A DNA stretch of 64,000 bases from NCBI GenBank assembly GCA_021737645.1, contig JAIPDO010000004.1, forward strand, positions 1 through 64,000, read 5' to 3'. Both the position numbers and the translations under genes were made by a program. Every line of letters starts with the position of its first letter. Positions within the stretch are counted from its first letter, which is position 1. Origin of the DNA: Desulfarculaceae bacterium (GTDB lineage Bacteria; Desulfobacterota; Desulfarculia; Desulfarculales; Desulfarculaceae). Positions 11,120 through 22,210 of the stretch are shown here, one piece after another. The notes under the pieces are model-generated. The model worked only from the letters and a program-made list of their open reading frames with translations. It was not told the origin of the DNA and did not search any database.

Positions 11120-12187
11120 TTACATCAGGCCCCTTTTTTGGGCCATCTTCATCATTTGTTCCCCGGCGCTGGCCGGGGGCACCCGCAGCTGGTCCTCCGG
11201 CTTGGGCAAAAGCTCGATTGCTTCCGTGGGGCAGGCCACCACGCACAGGCCGCAGCCGATGCAGCGGTCCAATCTCACCTCGGCCAAGCCGTCGTCGTTC
11301 AAGACGATGGCATCCATCTGGCATCGTTCCAGGCAGGTTTCGCAACCGGTGCAATCATCCTGGGAAACTTGGGCGAACCAGTTACTGAACACCATCTGTG
11401 CCGGTTTGGGGTGCTTGCGTAGGGCCCCCAGCACACCGCAGCAATCGCCGCAGCAGTTGCACATTCCGCTTGGGTTGGTGGTGGTGGCCGGCTGGGTCAC
11501 CAGGCCGGCTTCGCGGCACTGCTCCAAAATCTTTATGCCTTCGTCAAGGCTGATTACCCGGCCCATGCCCCGGTCCAGGTAGTATTGGCCCATGGAGCCA
11601 AACATAAAGCAGGCTTCCAAAGGCTTGCCGCAGTCTCCGTCGGTCACCTGCTCCTTTTTGCGGCAGATGCAGTCGGTGATTACGATCTGGTCCTTGGATT
11701 TAAGAATCTCCACCGCGTCGTCAAAAACGGCCACATTGCGGGTGGTGTCCACGCTTCTGCCCACCGGGATGGTGCGCAGGAAATAGTCCGCCCCTTGCTG
11801 CATGGCCTTGTCAAAGGCCTCGTCGCTATATTGCTTGACCATGGCCGCAAGCTCAGGGGAAAGATCCTTCACTTGAAACTCGAACAGGCCATGCACAAAG
11901 GGAATGGCTCCAAACTTGGCGGCGTCCCCTTTTTTCAGGCGGAACAAAAGGCCACGCCCGGCCATGTCCTCAAGCCGCTGGGTAAGTTCCGCCTCGTCCT
12001 GCCCCAGCCGTGCCGCAATTGCCGCAGCCGGCTCCAGTCTGTGGGAGAGGGACAGGAAAAGCTCCGCGTCGTCCGGTGAAAAAAGATGCTCTAGGATTTT
12101 TATCTCAGTACCGGATTCCGTGGCCGGAAACCCCATAGAGAATTTGTCCAGCCTTTTCTGCAAGGCGCGGTAGATGTCATCGGGCAT
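11120..12187 (-). CDS. Two-[4Fe-4S] ferredoxin-type protein with N-terminal winged-helix-like region
   Basis: A 355-residue protein. The first 150 residues are predicted helical and resemble a DNA-binding-like or adaptor domain (segment AAAIAARLGQDEAELTQRLEDM). The middle carries clustered cysteines, CICRKK and CNCCGDCC. The C-terminal third has two classical ferredoxin motifs, CTGCETCLERC and CIGCGLCVVAC. Proteins with this layout are common in Desulfobacterota, but to my knowledge none has an assigned function; a redox sensor or electron adaptor is plausible. The start is the ATG at 12187 with AAGG nine bases upstream; the frame also opens with TTG at 12193. It is convergent with the lipid operon and divergent from the histidine kinase gene. 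Confidence 0.8.
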   Translation of the reverse strand: MPDDIYRALQKRLDKFSMGFPATESGTEIKILEHLFSPDDAELFLSLSHRLEPAAAIAARLGQDEAELTQRLEDMAGRGLLFRLKKGDAAKFGAIPFVHGLFEFQVKDLSPELAAMVKQYSDEAFDKAMQQGADYFLRTIPVGRSVDTTRNVAVFDDAVEILKSKDQIVITDCICRKKEQVTDGDCGKPLEACFMFGSMGQYYLDRGMGRVISLDEGIKILEQCREAGLVTQPATTTNPSGMCNCCGDCCGVLGALRKHPKPAQMVFSNWFAQVSQDDCTGCETCLERCQMDAIVLNDDGLAEVRLDRCIGCGLCVVACPTEAIELLPKPEDQLRVPPASAGEQMMKMAQKRGLM

Positions 12188-12408
12188 AATCAACGGCCTT
12201 TCTAAATTTATAGATGTAGCTGTTCAAATTCCCTGACTCAAAGCACGATAATCCAATGCCCTATCTGTCGTCAAACCTTCGCGGCACATCCGGCATAACC
12301 CACCCACCCATCGCCCATTTCCCCGCTTGATCTTGCAGCGGCAAAGTGAAACCATGTGAGGGGTGACGCCGGAGGGCGCCGCCCCTCCTCCACGTTGGAG
12401 CATGGTCC

Positions 12409-14628
12409 ATGTTCGCCTCGGGCGCAGCAAAACAGGCACCATCCGTGCCGGGCCGTTGGTGGCCCGGCGCTCTGCTGCGCCTGGTGCTGCCCTCAGTGCT
12501 CACCCTTCTGTTGTTCTCCGGCGCCCTGTTCGCGGTTATCCTGCCCTCGGTGGAAACCGCCTTCATGGACCGCAAGCGGGAGATGATCCGCGAGCTCACC
12601 CAGAGCGCCTGGGACGTCTTGGCCTATTACCACGCCCAGGAGAAAAAGGGCCTGCTCACCCCTGAACAGGCTCAACAAAAGGCCAAGCAGCAGCTAAGGG
12701 CCATGCGCTACGGCTCCGAAGGCAAGGACTACTTCTGGGTCAACGACCTGGAGCCCCGCATGGTCATGCACCCCTACCGGCCCGACCTGGAAGGAAAAAA
12801 CGTGGCCGGGTTCAGCGACCCCCACGGCAAACGCCTGTTCAGCGAAGTGGTGCGGGTGGTCAAGGGCCAGGGGGGCCAGGGCTACGTGGACTACATGTGG
12901 CAGTGGAAGGACGACCCGGCCCACGTGGTGCCCAAGGTCAGCTTTGTAAAGGAGTTCGCCCCCTGGGGCTGGGTGGTGGGCACCGGCATCTACGTGGAGG
13001 ACGTATCCCAGCAGATGGCGGTGATCACCGGGCGGCTCACCTGGGCCAGCCTGGGGATCGTGGGCATCGTGGCGGTCATCGAGTTCTACATCATCCTGCA
13101 AAGCCTGGCCGCCGAGCGCCGCCGCCGCCGAGCCGAGGTGGAGACCCAGCGCTCCCGGGGCATGTTGCGCCTGGTCATGGACAATATCCCTCAACTCATT
13201 TTCTGGAAGGACCGCCGGGGCGGCTACCTGGGCTGCAACCGGGCCTTCGCGGCCCATGTCAGCCTGTCCGACCCGGCCCAGATAAAGGGCCTGCACGACC
13301 ACGAGTTGCCTCGCCCCCCGGCCGAGGCCCCCCTGCTCCAGCGGGCCGAGCAGGAGGTCATGGCCACCGGCAAGGTGCAGCACCACGTCATCGAGCCCCA
13401 ACAGGGGCCGGGCGGCTCCACCCTGTGGATGGACGCCAACCGCATTCCCCTGCGCAGCCCCCATGGCCGGGTGGTGGGGGTGTTGTGCACCTACGAGGAC
13501 ATCACCCGCCGCCGGGAGATGGACCAGGCCCTGGCCGAAAGCGAGCGCCGCTTCCGCACCCTGGTGGAAAACGCCCAGGTGGGCATCGCCATCGTGCAGG
13601 ACGGCCGGGCGGTGTACTGCAACCCCGAGGCCAGGCGCATCCTGGGACCGACGGAGATACCCTTTGCCCTGGAGTCGCTGGGACCCAGGGGCGACCCCCG
13701 CCTGGCCAAGCTAATGGAGCTGGCCGAAGAGCCCAAGGAGCAAGGCGGCTCCGAGGCGCAAGAGGGCCAGGACCTGGACCTGGGCTTCTTGGCCGGCGAG
13801 GGCCATCCCGGCGGCGCGTCCCGCTGGGTGCATTGCCGGGCCGGAGGCATCGTGTACCAGAGCCGGGCGGCGCGCCTGATCATCATGCTGGACATCACCA
13901 AGGCCAGAGAGCTGGAGCGCCTGGTGAGCATCCAGGACAAGATGGCCTCCCTGGGCCGGGTGGCCGCGGGCATCGCCCACGAGATACGAAACCCCCTGTC
14001 GGGCATCAACCTCTACCTCAGCGCCCTGGGCGGCAAGACCCAGGGCATGGCCGAGGTGGAAGATATCGTGGGCAAGATGCAGGCGGCCAGCGCGCGCATC
14101 GAGGGGGTCGTCAAGCGGGTGCTGGACTTCAGCCGGCCCACCGCACCCAAGGTGTCGCTGATAAACCTGAACCAGGTGGTGACCAACGTGATGGAGCTTT
14201 CGGCGGTGACTCTGCGCAAGGCGGGTATCAGCCTGGAGGCCTCCCTGGCCGAGTCGCTGCCCCTGGCCCACGCTGACGGCCAGCTTTTGGAGCAGGTGCT
14301 CATGAACCTGATCACCAACGCGGTGCAGGCCTTGAGCGAGGTGACCGGCGAAAAAAAGATAAGCCTGGACTCGTCACTGGCAATGGACCGCATCGTCATC
14401 CGGGTGTCCGACTCCGGCCCCGGCATCCCCACGGCCCTCAGGGAAAAGGTGTTCGACCCCTTCTTCACCGGACGCCGCGAGGGCTCGGGCATAGGCCTGA
14501 GCCTGTGCCACCGCATCGTCAGCGACCACGGCGGCAAGCTCAGCGTAAGCCAGAGCCGTTGGGGCGGCGCCATGTTCACCATGGAGCTGCCCGCCTCGGC
14601 CTACTGGGGCTACGACTCCCACGGATAG
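12409..14628 (+). CDS. Membrane sensor histidine kinase with Cache and PAS domains
   Basis: A 739-residue kinase. Membrane segments near residues 25-46 and 205-228 flank an extracytoplasmic single-Cache domain (FWVNDLEPRMVMHPYRP, GWVVGTGIYVEDV), the kind that binds small organic ligands. Two PAS domains follow (about 250-370 and 375-500), then the phosphoacceptor box GIAHEIRNPLSGI and an ATPase domain with DSGPGIP and GSGIGLSLC. It should autophosphorylate when a small organic ligand is sensed and pass phosphate to the regulator encoded six bases downstream. GGAG lies eight bases before the ATG. The adjacent OFA-type transporter gene suggests that a carboxylate is the signal; this is inference. 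Confidence 0.9.
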   Translation: MFASGAAKQAPSVPGRWWPGALLRLVLPSVLTLLLFSGALFAVILPSVETAFMDRKREMIRELTQSAWDVLAYYHAQEKKGLLTPEQAQQKAKQQLRAMRYGSEGKDYFWVNDLEPRMVMHPYRPDLEGKNVAGFSDPHGKRLFSEVVRVVKGQGGQGYVDYMWQWKDDPAHVVPKVSFVKEFAPWGWVVGTGIYVEDVSQQMAVITGRLTWASLGIVGIVAVIEFYIILQSLAAERRRRRAEVETQRSRGMLRLVMDNIPQLIFWKDRRGGYLGCNRAFAAHVSLSDPAQIKGLHDHELPRPPAEAPLLQRAEQEVMATGKVQHHVIEPQQGPGGSTLWMDANRIPLRSPHGRVVGVLCTYEDITRRREMDQALAESERRFRTLVENAQVGIAIVQDGRAVYCNPEARRILGPTEIPFALESLGPRGDPRLAKLMELAEEPKEQGGSEAQEGQDLDLGFLAGEGHPGGASRWVHCRAGGIVYQSRAARLIIMLDITKARELERLVSIQDKMASLGRVAAGIAHEIRNPLSGINLYLSALGGKTQGMAEVEDIVGKMQAASARIEGVVKRVLDFSRPTAPKVSLINLNQVVTNVMELSAVTLRKAGISLEASLAESLPLAHADGQLLEQVLMNLITNAVQALSEVTGEKKISLDSSLAMDRIVIRVSDSGPGIPTALREKVFDPFFTGRREGSGIGLSLCHRIVSDHGGKLSVSQSRWGGAMFTMELPASAYWGYDSHG

Positions 14629-14634
14629 GAGACC

Positions 14635-16020
<1,386 letters not shown>

Positions 16021-16067
16021 AAAAACTTCCACTAATCTATAATTTTTTCTACTTTTAGGCCGTATTT

Positions 16068-16105
16068 CGCCGCGCCCGGGGCTATATTCCCGAGGCGGCG
16101 TTTTC
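16068..16105 (+). terminator. Probable terminator after the two-component operon
   Basis: The arms CGCCGC...CGGG and CCCG...GCGGCG (16068-16100) form a GC-rich stem with a small internal mismatch, followed by TTTTCATTT. Confidence 0.7.
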
Positions 16106-16151
16106 ATTTAATTATTCGATATTAATTGTCTAACCTCCAAATGCAGCGTTT

Positions 16152-16167
16152 TGGCCCGGAACTTGTA
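16152..16167 (+). promoter_or_regulatory. Candidate sigma-54 promoter for the OFA transporter gene
   Basis: TGGCCCG, four bases, then TTGTA matches the sigma-54 consensus TGGCACG-N4-TTGCA with correct spacing. The GG of the -24 element is intact, but the -12 GC is GT. Its position, between a sigma-54 activator gene and a transporter with no other obvious promoter, supports it. The expected transcript start is near 16178, giving a leader of about 45 bases. Confidence 0.5.
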
Positions 16168-16221
16168 ACCAAATACAAGCGACACTTAGCCAAGGGCGCG
16201 GCCCAAAGGGAGGAAAGAGGC

Positions 16222-17580
16222 ATGGAAAAGATCAAGAATCGCGGTTGGTCGGTGACCATGGCCGGAATCGGCATCAACCTGGCCTTGGGCATCCTCTATA
16301 CCTGGAGCATGTTCAAGATGGCCATCAAGGACTCCATCGTGGCCGGGGACGGCCGCTTTGAATGGAGCCTTTCCTCCCTCAATGACCCCTACGCCGTCTG
16401 CTGCCTGGCCTTTGCCTTCAGCATGATCTTGGCGGGCCGTCTGCAAGACAAATTCTCGCCGCGAATCACCGCGCTGATCGGCGGGGTGCTCACCGGCCTG
16501 GGCCTCATGTGGATCAGCCAGTCCTACTCCCTGTGGGTGTGGATTCTGGGCTTCGGGGTGCTCACCGGCACCGGCCTGGGCTTCGGCTACGCCTCGGCCA
16601 CCCCCCCGGCCATCAAGTGGTTCCCGGCGGCCAAAACCGGCCTCATCGCCGGGCTGGTGGTCTCGGGCTTCGGCCTAGCCTCGGTGTACATCGCCCCGCT
16701 GAGCAACTACCTGATCCACACGGTGGGGCTCAGCGCGGCCATGATGATCTTCGGAGGGGCCTTCATCGTGGTGGTCTGTGGGTTGTCCCAGTTTTTGGTC
16801 AACCCGCCCAAGAATTTCAGCCCCGAGGCCAAGACCGACGGCCAGGCGGCCCCCAAGCCCATGGGCCTGGACTTCTCCCCCTCGGCCATGCTGCGCACCA
16901 GGAGCTTCTACCTGTTGTGGTTCACCTACTTCGTGGGCGCCGGCGCCGGCCTGATGATCATCGGCAACGTGGCCGGCATGGCCAAGGCCAGCCTGGGCGA
17001 CATGGCCTGGGTGGTGGTGGCCCTGATGGCCGTGGGCAACGCGGGAGGCCGCATCGTGGCCGGCATCCTCTCCGACAAAATCGGGCGCACTCAGACCCTG
17101 GCCATCATGCTCTGCTTCCAATCCTTGCTGCTGTTCTCCCTGATGATGGTGGGCAAGGAGCAGGCCATCGTGATGGTCATGGCCGCCGCCCTGGTGGGCT
17201 TCAACTACGGCACCAACCTGTCGCTGTTCCCTTCGGCCACCAAGGACTACTTCGGGCTGAAAAACTTCGGGGTCAACTATGGCCTGGTCTTCACCGCCTG
17301 GGGCGCGGGCGGCTTCGTGCTGCCTAGGGTCTCCCAGATGATCGTGGCCGCCACCGGCTCATATGAGTCGGCCTACCTCACGGCAGCGGTGCTGCTGATC
17401 ATGGGCGCGGGCATGACCGTGGTCTTGGACAAGCCGGTCAGCGCCGAGGTTCCCGCTGCCCAGCACATCCCCGGCCTGCGTCCGGCGGGCGCCCTCACCT
17501 CCATGGTGCGGGCGGGCTCCCTGGCCACCGGCCGCCCCAACCTGGGCAGCAAGAACTCCTATCGCCAGATGCTCAAATAA
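16222..17580 (+). CDS. OFA-type MFS transporter (oxalate/formate antiporter family)
   Basis: A 452-residue, twelve-segment transporter. The opening run NRGWSVTMAGIGINLALG is typical of the OFA family, which exchanges or takes up small carboxylates such as oxalate, formate, lactate or acetate. The frame is open from 16126, but the ATG at 16222 has GGGAGG ten bases upstream and begins just before the family's conserved N-terminus. A DKIGR-type loop between segments appears as SDKIGRTQT. It sits directly downstream of a kinase/sigma-54 regulator pair and ends with a strong terminator. It is probably induced by its own substrate through that pair. The substrate is not readable from the sequence. 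Confidence 0.85.
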   Translation: MEKIKNRGWSVTMAGIGINLALGILYTWSMFKMAIKDSIVAGDGRFEWSLSSLNDPYAVCCLAFAFSMILAGRLQDKFSPRITALIGGVLTGLGLMWISQSYSLWVWILGFGVLTGTGLGFGYASATPPAIKWFPAAKTGLIAGLVVSGFGLASVYIAPLSNYLIHTVGLSAAMMIFGGAFIVVVCGLSQFLVNPPKNFSPEAKTDGQAAPKPMGLDFSPSAMLRTRSFYLLWFTYFVGAGAGLMIIGNVAGMAKASLGDMAWVVVALMAVGNAGGRIVAGILSDKIGRTQTLAIMLCFQSLLLFSLMMVGKEQAIVMVMAAALVGFNYGTNLSLFPSATKDYFGLKNFGVNYGLVFTAWGAGGFVLPRVSQMIVAATGSYESAYLTAAVLLIMGAGMTVVLDKPVSAEVPAAQHIPGLRPAGALTSMVRAGSLATGRPNLGSKNSYRQMLK

Positions 17581-17608
17581 ACACATAAGGGCCGCTTCCC
17601 TGGCCTGC

Positions 17609-17649
17609 AAAGGCCCGGACGCTCTCCAGAAGCGTCCGGGCCTTTTTTT
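17609..17649 (+). terminator. Strong Rho-independent terminator after the OFA transporter
   Basis: A 14-bp perfect stem (AAGGCCCGGACGCT with AGCGTCCGGGCCTT) around a 7-base loop runs directly into a T tract. Confidence 0.95.
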
Positions 17650-17720
17650 ACGGTTGGTTTAAAGAGACAAGCCTGCGGAGAACCGCCCGCAAAAAAGGTA
17701 TAAATTAATAGGGAATATGC

Positions 17721-17751
17721 TTGTATTTGGTCATCGTTCATAACGTATAAT
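17721..17751 (+). promoter_or_regulatory. Candidate sigma-70 promoter for the HD-GYP gene
   Basis: TTGTAT at 17721-17726 and a perfect TATAAT at 17746-17751 are spaced by 19 bases in an AT-rich stretch. The transcript would carry a leader of about 138 bases. I looked for a cyclic-di-GMP riboswitch in that leader and saw no convincing match. The rest of the 315-bp gap holds only the upstream terminator. Confidence 0.5.
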
Positions 17752-17895
17752 TATTACAGGTTATTTTACACAGCTTTAAGGCATTAAGAGCTGTCGGCTG
17801 TTGCCTGCCGTCCCGCATCGCCGACGAATATCGCCTCGCTTGGGGATCCTCCAGCAGCCGCGCCAAACCGGCAGACGCTCACGGGGGGTGCCGTC

Positions 17896-19146
17896 ATGCA
17901 GCGATCCTTTACGATCAATCTAGGCAACATCATTCTTTCCCTATCCAACGCCATGGACCTGGCCAATCCGGAGCTTTCCCAGCATCAACTGAGAACCGCC
18001 TTCATCGTCTGGGAAATGGGTCGGGTGGCGAATCTCAATCAGCAGAGTCTGGAGAACCTTTTCTCCGCCGCCGTGTTACACGACATCGGGGCCACTTCGG
18101 TGGAGGAAATGGAGGCCTTGCACCGCTTCGAGGAAAATGACGCCGGCGAGCATTGCGCAAGGGGGTGGCTGTTGTTCAAAAGCGTCCCCTGGTTGGCCAA
18201 GGAGGCCGACACGGTGCTCCATCACCATCGCCCCTGGACCGCCTGGGACGAGTCCATCGAAAACCCCACCGCGTTCAACTCCCAGGTGATCCTGCTGGCC
18301 GATCACGTGGAACGCTGGGTGGATCGCGGACAATACATCCTGCACCAGCACCAGAAGGTGATCCAAAAGGCCCGCGAGATGACGGGCCACACCATCCACC
18401 CCCAAGTGATGGAGCTATTCCAGGAGGCATCCAACCGCGAGGAGTTTTGGCTGGACTTGGCCGCGCCGCGCATGTATTCCCTACTGCTCAACCGTGGCCC
18501 CTACAAGAAAGCGGACGTGGGGCTGGATGTGGTGGAGGACACGGCAAAGCTGTTTTGCAACGTCATCGACTTCCGCTCCCGCTTTACCGCTACCCATTCA
18601 TCCGGCGTGGCCGCGGCGGCCAAGCTGATCGCCCAGTTGCACGGATTCACCCGCAACGAGGTCAGGCTCATGGAGATCGCGGGCAACCTACACGACATAG
18701 GAAAGATGGCCGTGCCCAACCGAATTTTGGAAAAACCCGGCAAGCTGGACGAGGCGGAAATGGCGGTAATGAAATCCCACACCTATCACTCCTATGAGGT
18801 GATCAACAGCATCAACGGCATGCAGCAGATCGCCGAATGGGCCGCCTTTCACCATGAAAAGCTCGACGGCACGGGCTATCCCTTTCATCACGACCGCGAC
18901 AGCCTGAACCTGGGATCGCGCATCATGTCCGTGGCCGACGTGTTCACCGCGCTGGCCGAGGAGCGGCCCTACCGCGAATCCCTGGGCAAGGACAAGGTGA
19001 TGTCCATTTTGGGTGGCATGGCCGAAAGGGATCACCTGGACCGGCAGTTCGTGGCCTTGGTGGGAGACAACTACAGCCAGATATCCCAGCAGGTGGTCAC
19101 CCAACAGGCCAAGGCCGGCGAGTTCTACCAGGACGAATTCTCCTAA
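17896..19146 (+). CDS. HD-GYP domain protein with an additional N-terminal HD-like domain
   Basis: A 416-residue cytoplasmic protein with two HD-type halves. The C-terminal half is a canonical HD-GYP domain, with HDIGK at 266-270 and HHEKLDGTGYP at 319-329, the signature of cyclic-di-GMP phosphodiesterases. The N-terminal half has HDIGA at 62-66 and HHHRPW at 109-114, suggesting a second, partly degenerate HD domain that may bind metal or serve as a sensor. There is no receiver or membrane domain, so the input is unknown. It is a single gene with its own promoter and terminator. The ribosome site before the ATG is weak (GGGGGTG). Confidence 0.87.
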   Translation: MQRSFTINLGNIILSLSNAMDLANPELSQHQLRTAFIVWEMGRVANLNQQSLENLFSAAVLHDIGATSVEEMEALHRFEENDAGEHCARGWLLFKSVPWLAKEADTVLHHHRPWTAWDESIENPTAFNSQVILLADHVERWVDRGQYILHQHQKVIQKAREMTGHTIHPQVMELFQEASNREEFWLDLAAPRMYSLLLNRGPYKKADVGLDVVEDTAKLFCNVIDFRSRFTATHSSGVAAAAKLIAQLHGFTRNEVRLMEIAGNLHDIGKMAVPNRILEKPGKLDEAEMAVMKSHTYHSYEVINSINGMQQIAEWAAFHHEKLDGTGYPFHHDRDSLNLGSRIMSVADVFTALAEERPYRESLGKDKVMSILGGMAERDHLDRQFVALVGDNYSQISQQVVTQQAKAGEFYQDEFS

Positions 19147-19170
19147 GGTTCCGCATGGGGGGAAAAGATG

Positions 19171-19205
19171 ACTCCCGCCGGAAAATTCGGCGGGAGTTCG
19201 TTTAT
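19171..19205 (+). terminator. Terminator after the HD-GYP gene, possibly bidirectional
   Basis: ACTCCCGCCG (19171-19180) pairs with CGGCGGGAGT (19188-19197) around a 7-base loop. A short T-rich tail follows. The convergent SDR gene ends 21 bases away, so it may serve both strands. Confidence 0.8.
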
Positions 19206-19225
19206 TCGCGCGGTGGTAGCCGGGC

Positions 19226-20011
19226 CTATCCCCGGGAGCCCAAACGCAGGCCGCCGTGGATGAAGTAAACCTCTCCGCTCAGCGCCTGGTTGCGGTACAG
19301 CTCACCCACCAGGGAGGCCACCTCCTCGGGCTCGATGAGCCGCCCGATGGGCACCTCATTCACGATCTTGTCCAGGGCCTTCTGGTTCATGCCCTTCACC
19401 ATGGCCGTGCCCACGTAGCCCGGAGCCACGGCCACGCAGCGGATGCGCCCGGACAGGCCCCGGCGCATGAACTCGCCGGTGATCACCTTGGGCATCACCG
19501 ACATGGCCGCCTTGGTGGAGGCGTAGTTTATTTGCCCGGCGGTGCCCAGGGAGCCGGTGGAGGAGATCAGGCAAATCAGGCCTTCGCAGCCATGATTGAC
19601 CATCTGCTCGCCGCACTCGCGCACGGTGAGGAACACCCCGGTGAGGTTCACCTTCACCACGCTCTCGAACTGCTCCAGGGGCATTTTGCGCAGCACCTGA
19701 TTGCCCTCGCGGTCCGGGGCCAGGAACAGGCCGTCCTTGATGATGCCCGCGAAGGGTGCCACCAGGTTGATGGCCCCAAAGGCCTCTATGGCTTCGGCGG
19801 CCAGGCGGGTGTTGTCCTCCTCTTTGGTCACATCGCAGGCCACGGTGCGCACCGGGCCCTCAAGCTGGGCCGCGGCCTGCTCCAAGGCTTCGGGGAACAG
19901 ATCGGCCAGCACCACCTTGCCCCCCTGGGACGACCAATACTGGGCCAGGGCCAGGCCGATGCCGCTGGCCCCGCCGGTTATCACCGCCACCGCGTCTTTT
20001 ATCTTCAACAT
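19226..20011 (-). CDS. Short-chain dehydrogenase/reductase
   Basis: A classical SDR of 261 residues with the nucleotide-binding TGGASGIG near residues 12-19, a catalytic serine at 150-151 and YASTK at 163-167. It oxidises a secondary hydroxyl with NAD(P). The neighbouring CoA-transferase of the acetoacetate type suggests that 3-hydroxybutyrate/acetoacetate or a 3-hydroxyacyl substrate is likely, but specificity cannot be read. The frame is open to 20080. The ATG at 20011, with GGAG in front and the standard SDR N-terminus behind, is the better start. It is divergent from the CoA-transferase across 179 bases that hold a sigma-54 promoter for the latter. Confidence 0.88.
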   Translation of the reverse strand: MLKIKDAVAVITGGASGIGLALAQYWSSQGGKVVLADLFPEALEQAAAQLEGPVRTVACDVTKEEDNTRLAAEAIEAFGAINLVAPFAGIIKDGLFLAPDREGNQVLRKMPLEQFESVVKVNLTGVFLTVRECGEQMVNHGCEGLICLISSTGSLGTAGQINYASTKAAMSVMPKVITGEFMRRGLSGRIRCVAVAPGYVGTAMVKGMNQKALDKIVNEVPIGRLIEPEEVASLVGELYRNQALSGEVYFIHGGLRLGSRG

Positions 20012-20115
20012 GTTTGTCTCCTCATGATAGCTGTCGCCGCCCCCAATCCGGGGCGGTCCATACCTTATCAGACCAAGCAAGTCCCATGCCGCCCCCAGGG
20101 CTCAAATCAGACTAA

Positions 20116-20131
20116 AGGCACCTTTTTTGCA
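20116..20131 (+). promoter_or_regulatory. Sigma-54 promoter of the CoA-transferase gene
   Basis: AGGCACC, four T, then TTGCA matches TGGCACG-N4-TTGCA with both invariant dinucleotides (GG at -24, GC at -12) and exact spacing. The transcript would start near 20143, about 48 bases before the coding start. A PAS/sigma-54 activator is encoded convergently right after this gene and is the natural regulator. Confidence 0.75.
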
Positions 20132-20190
20132 GTGTGAAATGCTCACGCCCCTTGGACGGCCTCCCCCACTCTCGCGAAGGAGACGAGCCC

Positions 20191-22197
20191 ATGAGCCAGG
20201 ACCAGAAGCCAACCCCGAGCAGCCACCCCATGCTTGGTGAACTTTCCCCTGTGGGCAGATCCAAGAACAAGGTGGTCACCCCCCAGGAGGCGGTGGCGCT
20301 GATCAAGGACGGTGACACCGTGGCCACCGGCGGCTTCGTGGGCATCGGCTTTGCCGAGGAGGTGGCCATAGCCCTGGAGGAGCGCTTTCTGGCCACCGGC
20401 ACGCCCAGGAATCTGACCCTGCTCTACGCTGCGGGCCAGGGCGACGGCAAGGACAAAGGCATGAACCACCTGGGCCACGAGGGCTTGGTGGGGCGGGTGG
20501 TGGGCGGCCACTGGGGCTTGGCCCCCAAGCTGCAAGTGCTTGCTTTGCAAAACAAAATACAGGCCTACAACCTGCCGCAGGGGGTGATAACCCACATGTA
20601 CCGGGACATCGCCGCCCACAAGCCGCGTACCATCACCACCGTGGGCCTGCACACCTTTGTGGACCCGCGCCTGGATGGCGGCAAGATAAATGCGGTCACC
20701 ACCGAGGACTTGGTGGAGCTTATCGAGTTCGACGGGTGCGAGTATCTGGCTTACAAGACCCTGCCCATCGATGTGGCCATAATCCGGGGGACCACTGCGG
20801 ACACCGACGGCAACCTGACCATGGAAAAGGAGGCTCTGACCCTGGAGAGCCTGGCCCTGGCCACGGCGGCCAAGAACTCCGGCGGCCTGGTCATCGCCCA
20901 GGTGGAACGCATCGCCGAAGGGGGCACCCTCAACGCCCGCCAGGTTAAGGTGCCGGGCATCCACGTGGACTGTGTGGTAAAGGCAAGGCCTGAAAATCAC
21001 TGGCAAACCTTCATCGAAGTGTACGACCCCTCCTTTAGCGGCGAGATCAAGGTGCCAAGCTCCGCCATCGCCCCCATGCCCCTGGGGCCGCGCAAAGTGA
21101 TCGCAAGGCGGGCGGCCCAGGAGCTTAGGCCCCACGACATCGTGAACCTGGGCATCGGCATGCCCGAAGGGGTGGCTAATGTGGCCAACGAAGAGAATAT
21201 ACTTGAAGCAATTACTCTAACTGCTGAGCCGGGGGTGGTGGGCGGGGTGCCCGCCGGAGGGCTGAACTTCGGGGCGGCCAGCAACACCGACGCGGTGGTG
21301 GACCAACCCTATCAGTTTGATTTTTATCACGGAGGCGGCCTGGACATAGCCTTCCTGGGGCTGGCCCAGGCCGACCGCAGGGGCAACCTCAACGTGAGCC
21401 GCTTCGGGCCCCGCCTGGCCGGGGCCGGCGGGTTCATAGATATCAGCCAAAATGCCAAAAGAGTGGTTTTCGTTGGCACCTTCACCGCCTGCGGCCTGCG
21501 GGTCAGGGTGCAAGATGGGGCCTTGGCCATCGAAAAGGAGGGCAGCGAGGTCAAGTTCGTGGAGCAGGTGGAGCACGTCACCTATTCCGGTGACTACGCC
21601 CAGCGCCTGGGCCAGACGGCCTTGTACGTGACCGAGCGCTGCGTGTTCACCCTGGGGCCAGCGGGCCTGGTGCTCAGCGAGATCGCCCCTGGGGTGGATC
21701 TGGAGCGCGACATCCTGGCCCACATGGGCTTCCGCCCGGCCATTTCCCCGGAGCTCAGGATCATGGACCACCGCCTGTTCCGTAACGAACCCATGGGTAT
21801 GAAAGAGGATGTCACCTCCGGCCTTAGCATGGCCCAACGCCTGAGCCACGATAAAATACAGAACATTTTATTTATTGATTTCGATGGCTTGATCATAAAG
21901 AGCAAAGAGGATATCGCTCAAATCCAGCAGACGGTGGTGTCGGTGGTGGGCCACCTGGGGCGCAGGGTGGACGTCATCGTCAACTACGACAACTTCTCCA
22001 TCGCCCCGGAGTTGGTGCCTCCCTACCTTGAAATGGTGAAGTATTTGGTTGAACGTTACTACGCCAAGGTGACCCGCTACTCGGCCAACGCCTTTTTGCG
22101 CATGCACCTAGGCGATGGTTTGCAAAAGCTCCGCCTGGAGCCGGGCATGCACCCCAGCGGGGAGCGGGCACGCCAGGCCTTGCGGGGCCACGACTAA
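20191..22197 (+). CDS. Fused-subunit acyl-CoA:carboxylate CoA-transferase with C-terminal extension
   Basis: A 668-residue class I CoA-transferase with alpha and beta halves in one chain, as in the acetoacetate/acetate CoA-transferases of the YdiF type (about 530 residues). The alpha half opens with [13 protein letters not shown]. The beta half carries the glutate-bearing TAEPGVVGG motif, expected to form the CoA thioester, and [10 protein letters not shown]. The last 130 residues (from LSMAQRL) are an addition with alternating hydrophobic strands ([21 protein letters not shown]) and no assignment from me. It moves CoA between a short-chain acyl-CoA and a free acid such as acetoacetate. The start has AAGGAG nine bases upstream; the gene has a sigma-54 promoter. 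Confidence 0.87.
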   Translation: MSQDQKPTPSSHPMLGELSPVGRSKNKVVTPQEAVALIKDGDTVATGGFVGIGFAEEVAIALEERFLATGTPRNLTLLYAAGQGDGKDKGMNHLGHEGLVGRVVGGHWGLAPKLQVLALQNKIQAYNLPQGVITHMYRDIAAHKPRTITTVGLHTFVDPRLDGGKINAVTTEDLVELIEFDGCEYLAYKTLPIDVAIIRGTTADTDGNLTMEKEALTLESLALATAAKNSGGLVIAQVERIAEGGTLNARQVKVPGIHVDCVVKARPENHWQTFIEVYDPSFSGEIKVPSSAIAPMPLGPRKVIARRAAQELRPHDIVNLGIGMPEGVANVANEENILEAITLTAEPGVVGGVPAGGLNFGAASNTDAVVDQPYQFDFYHGGGLDIAFLGLAQADRRGNLNVSRFGPRLAGAGGFIDISQNAKRVVFVGTFTACGLRVRVQDGALAIEKEGSEVKFVEQVEHVTYSGDYAQRLGQTALYVTERCVFTLGPAGLVLSEIAPGVDLERDILAHMGFRPAISPELRIMDHRLFRNEPMGMKEDVTSGLSMAQRLSHDKIQNILFIDFDGLIIKSKEDIAQIQQTVVSVVGHLGRRVDVIVNYDNFSIAPELVPPYLEMVKYLVERYYAKVTRYSANAFLRMHLGDGLQKLRLEPGMHPSGERARQALRGHD

Positions 22198-22210
22198 CCG
22201 AGAAGCAGGT

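Noticed and set aside
17758-17895. Cyclic-di-GMP riboswitch in the HD-GYP leader
   Set aside because: The conserved GEMM core and tetraloop receptor are not visible; the idea came only from the gene function.
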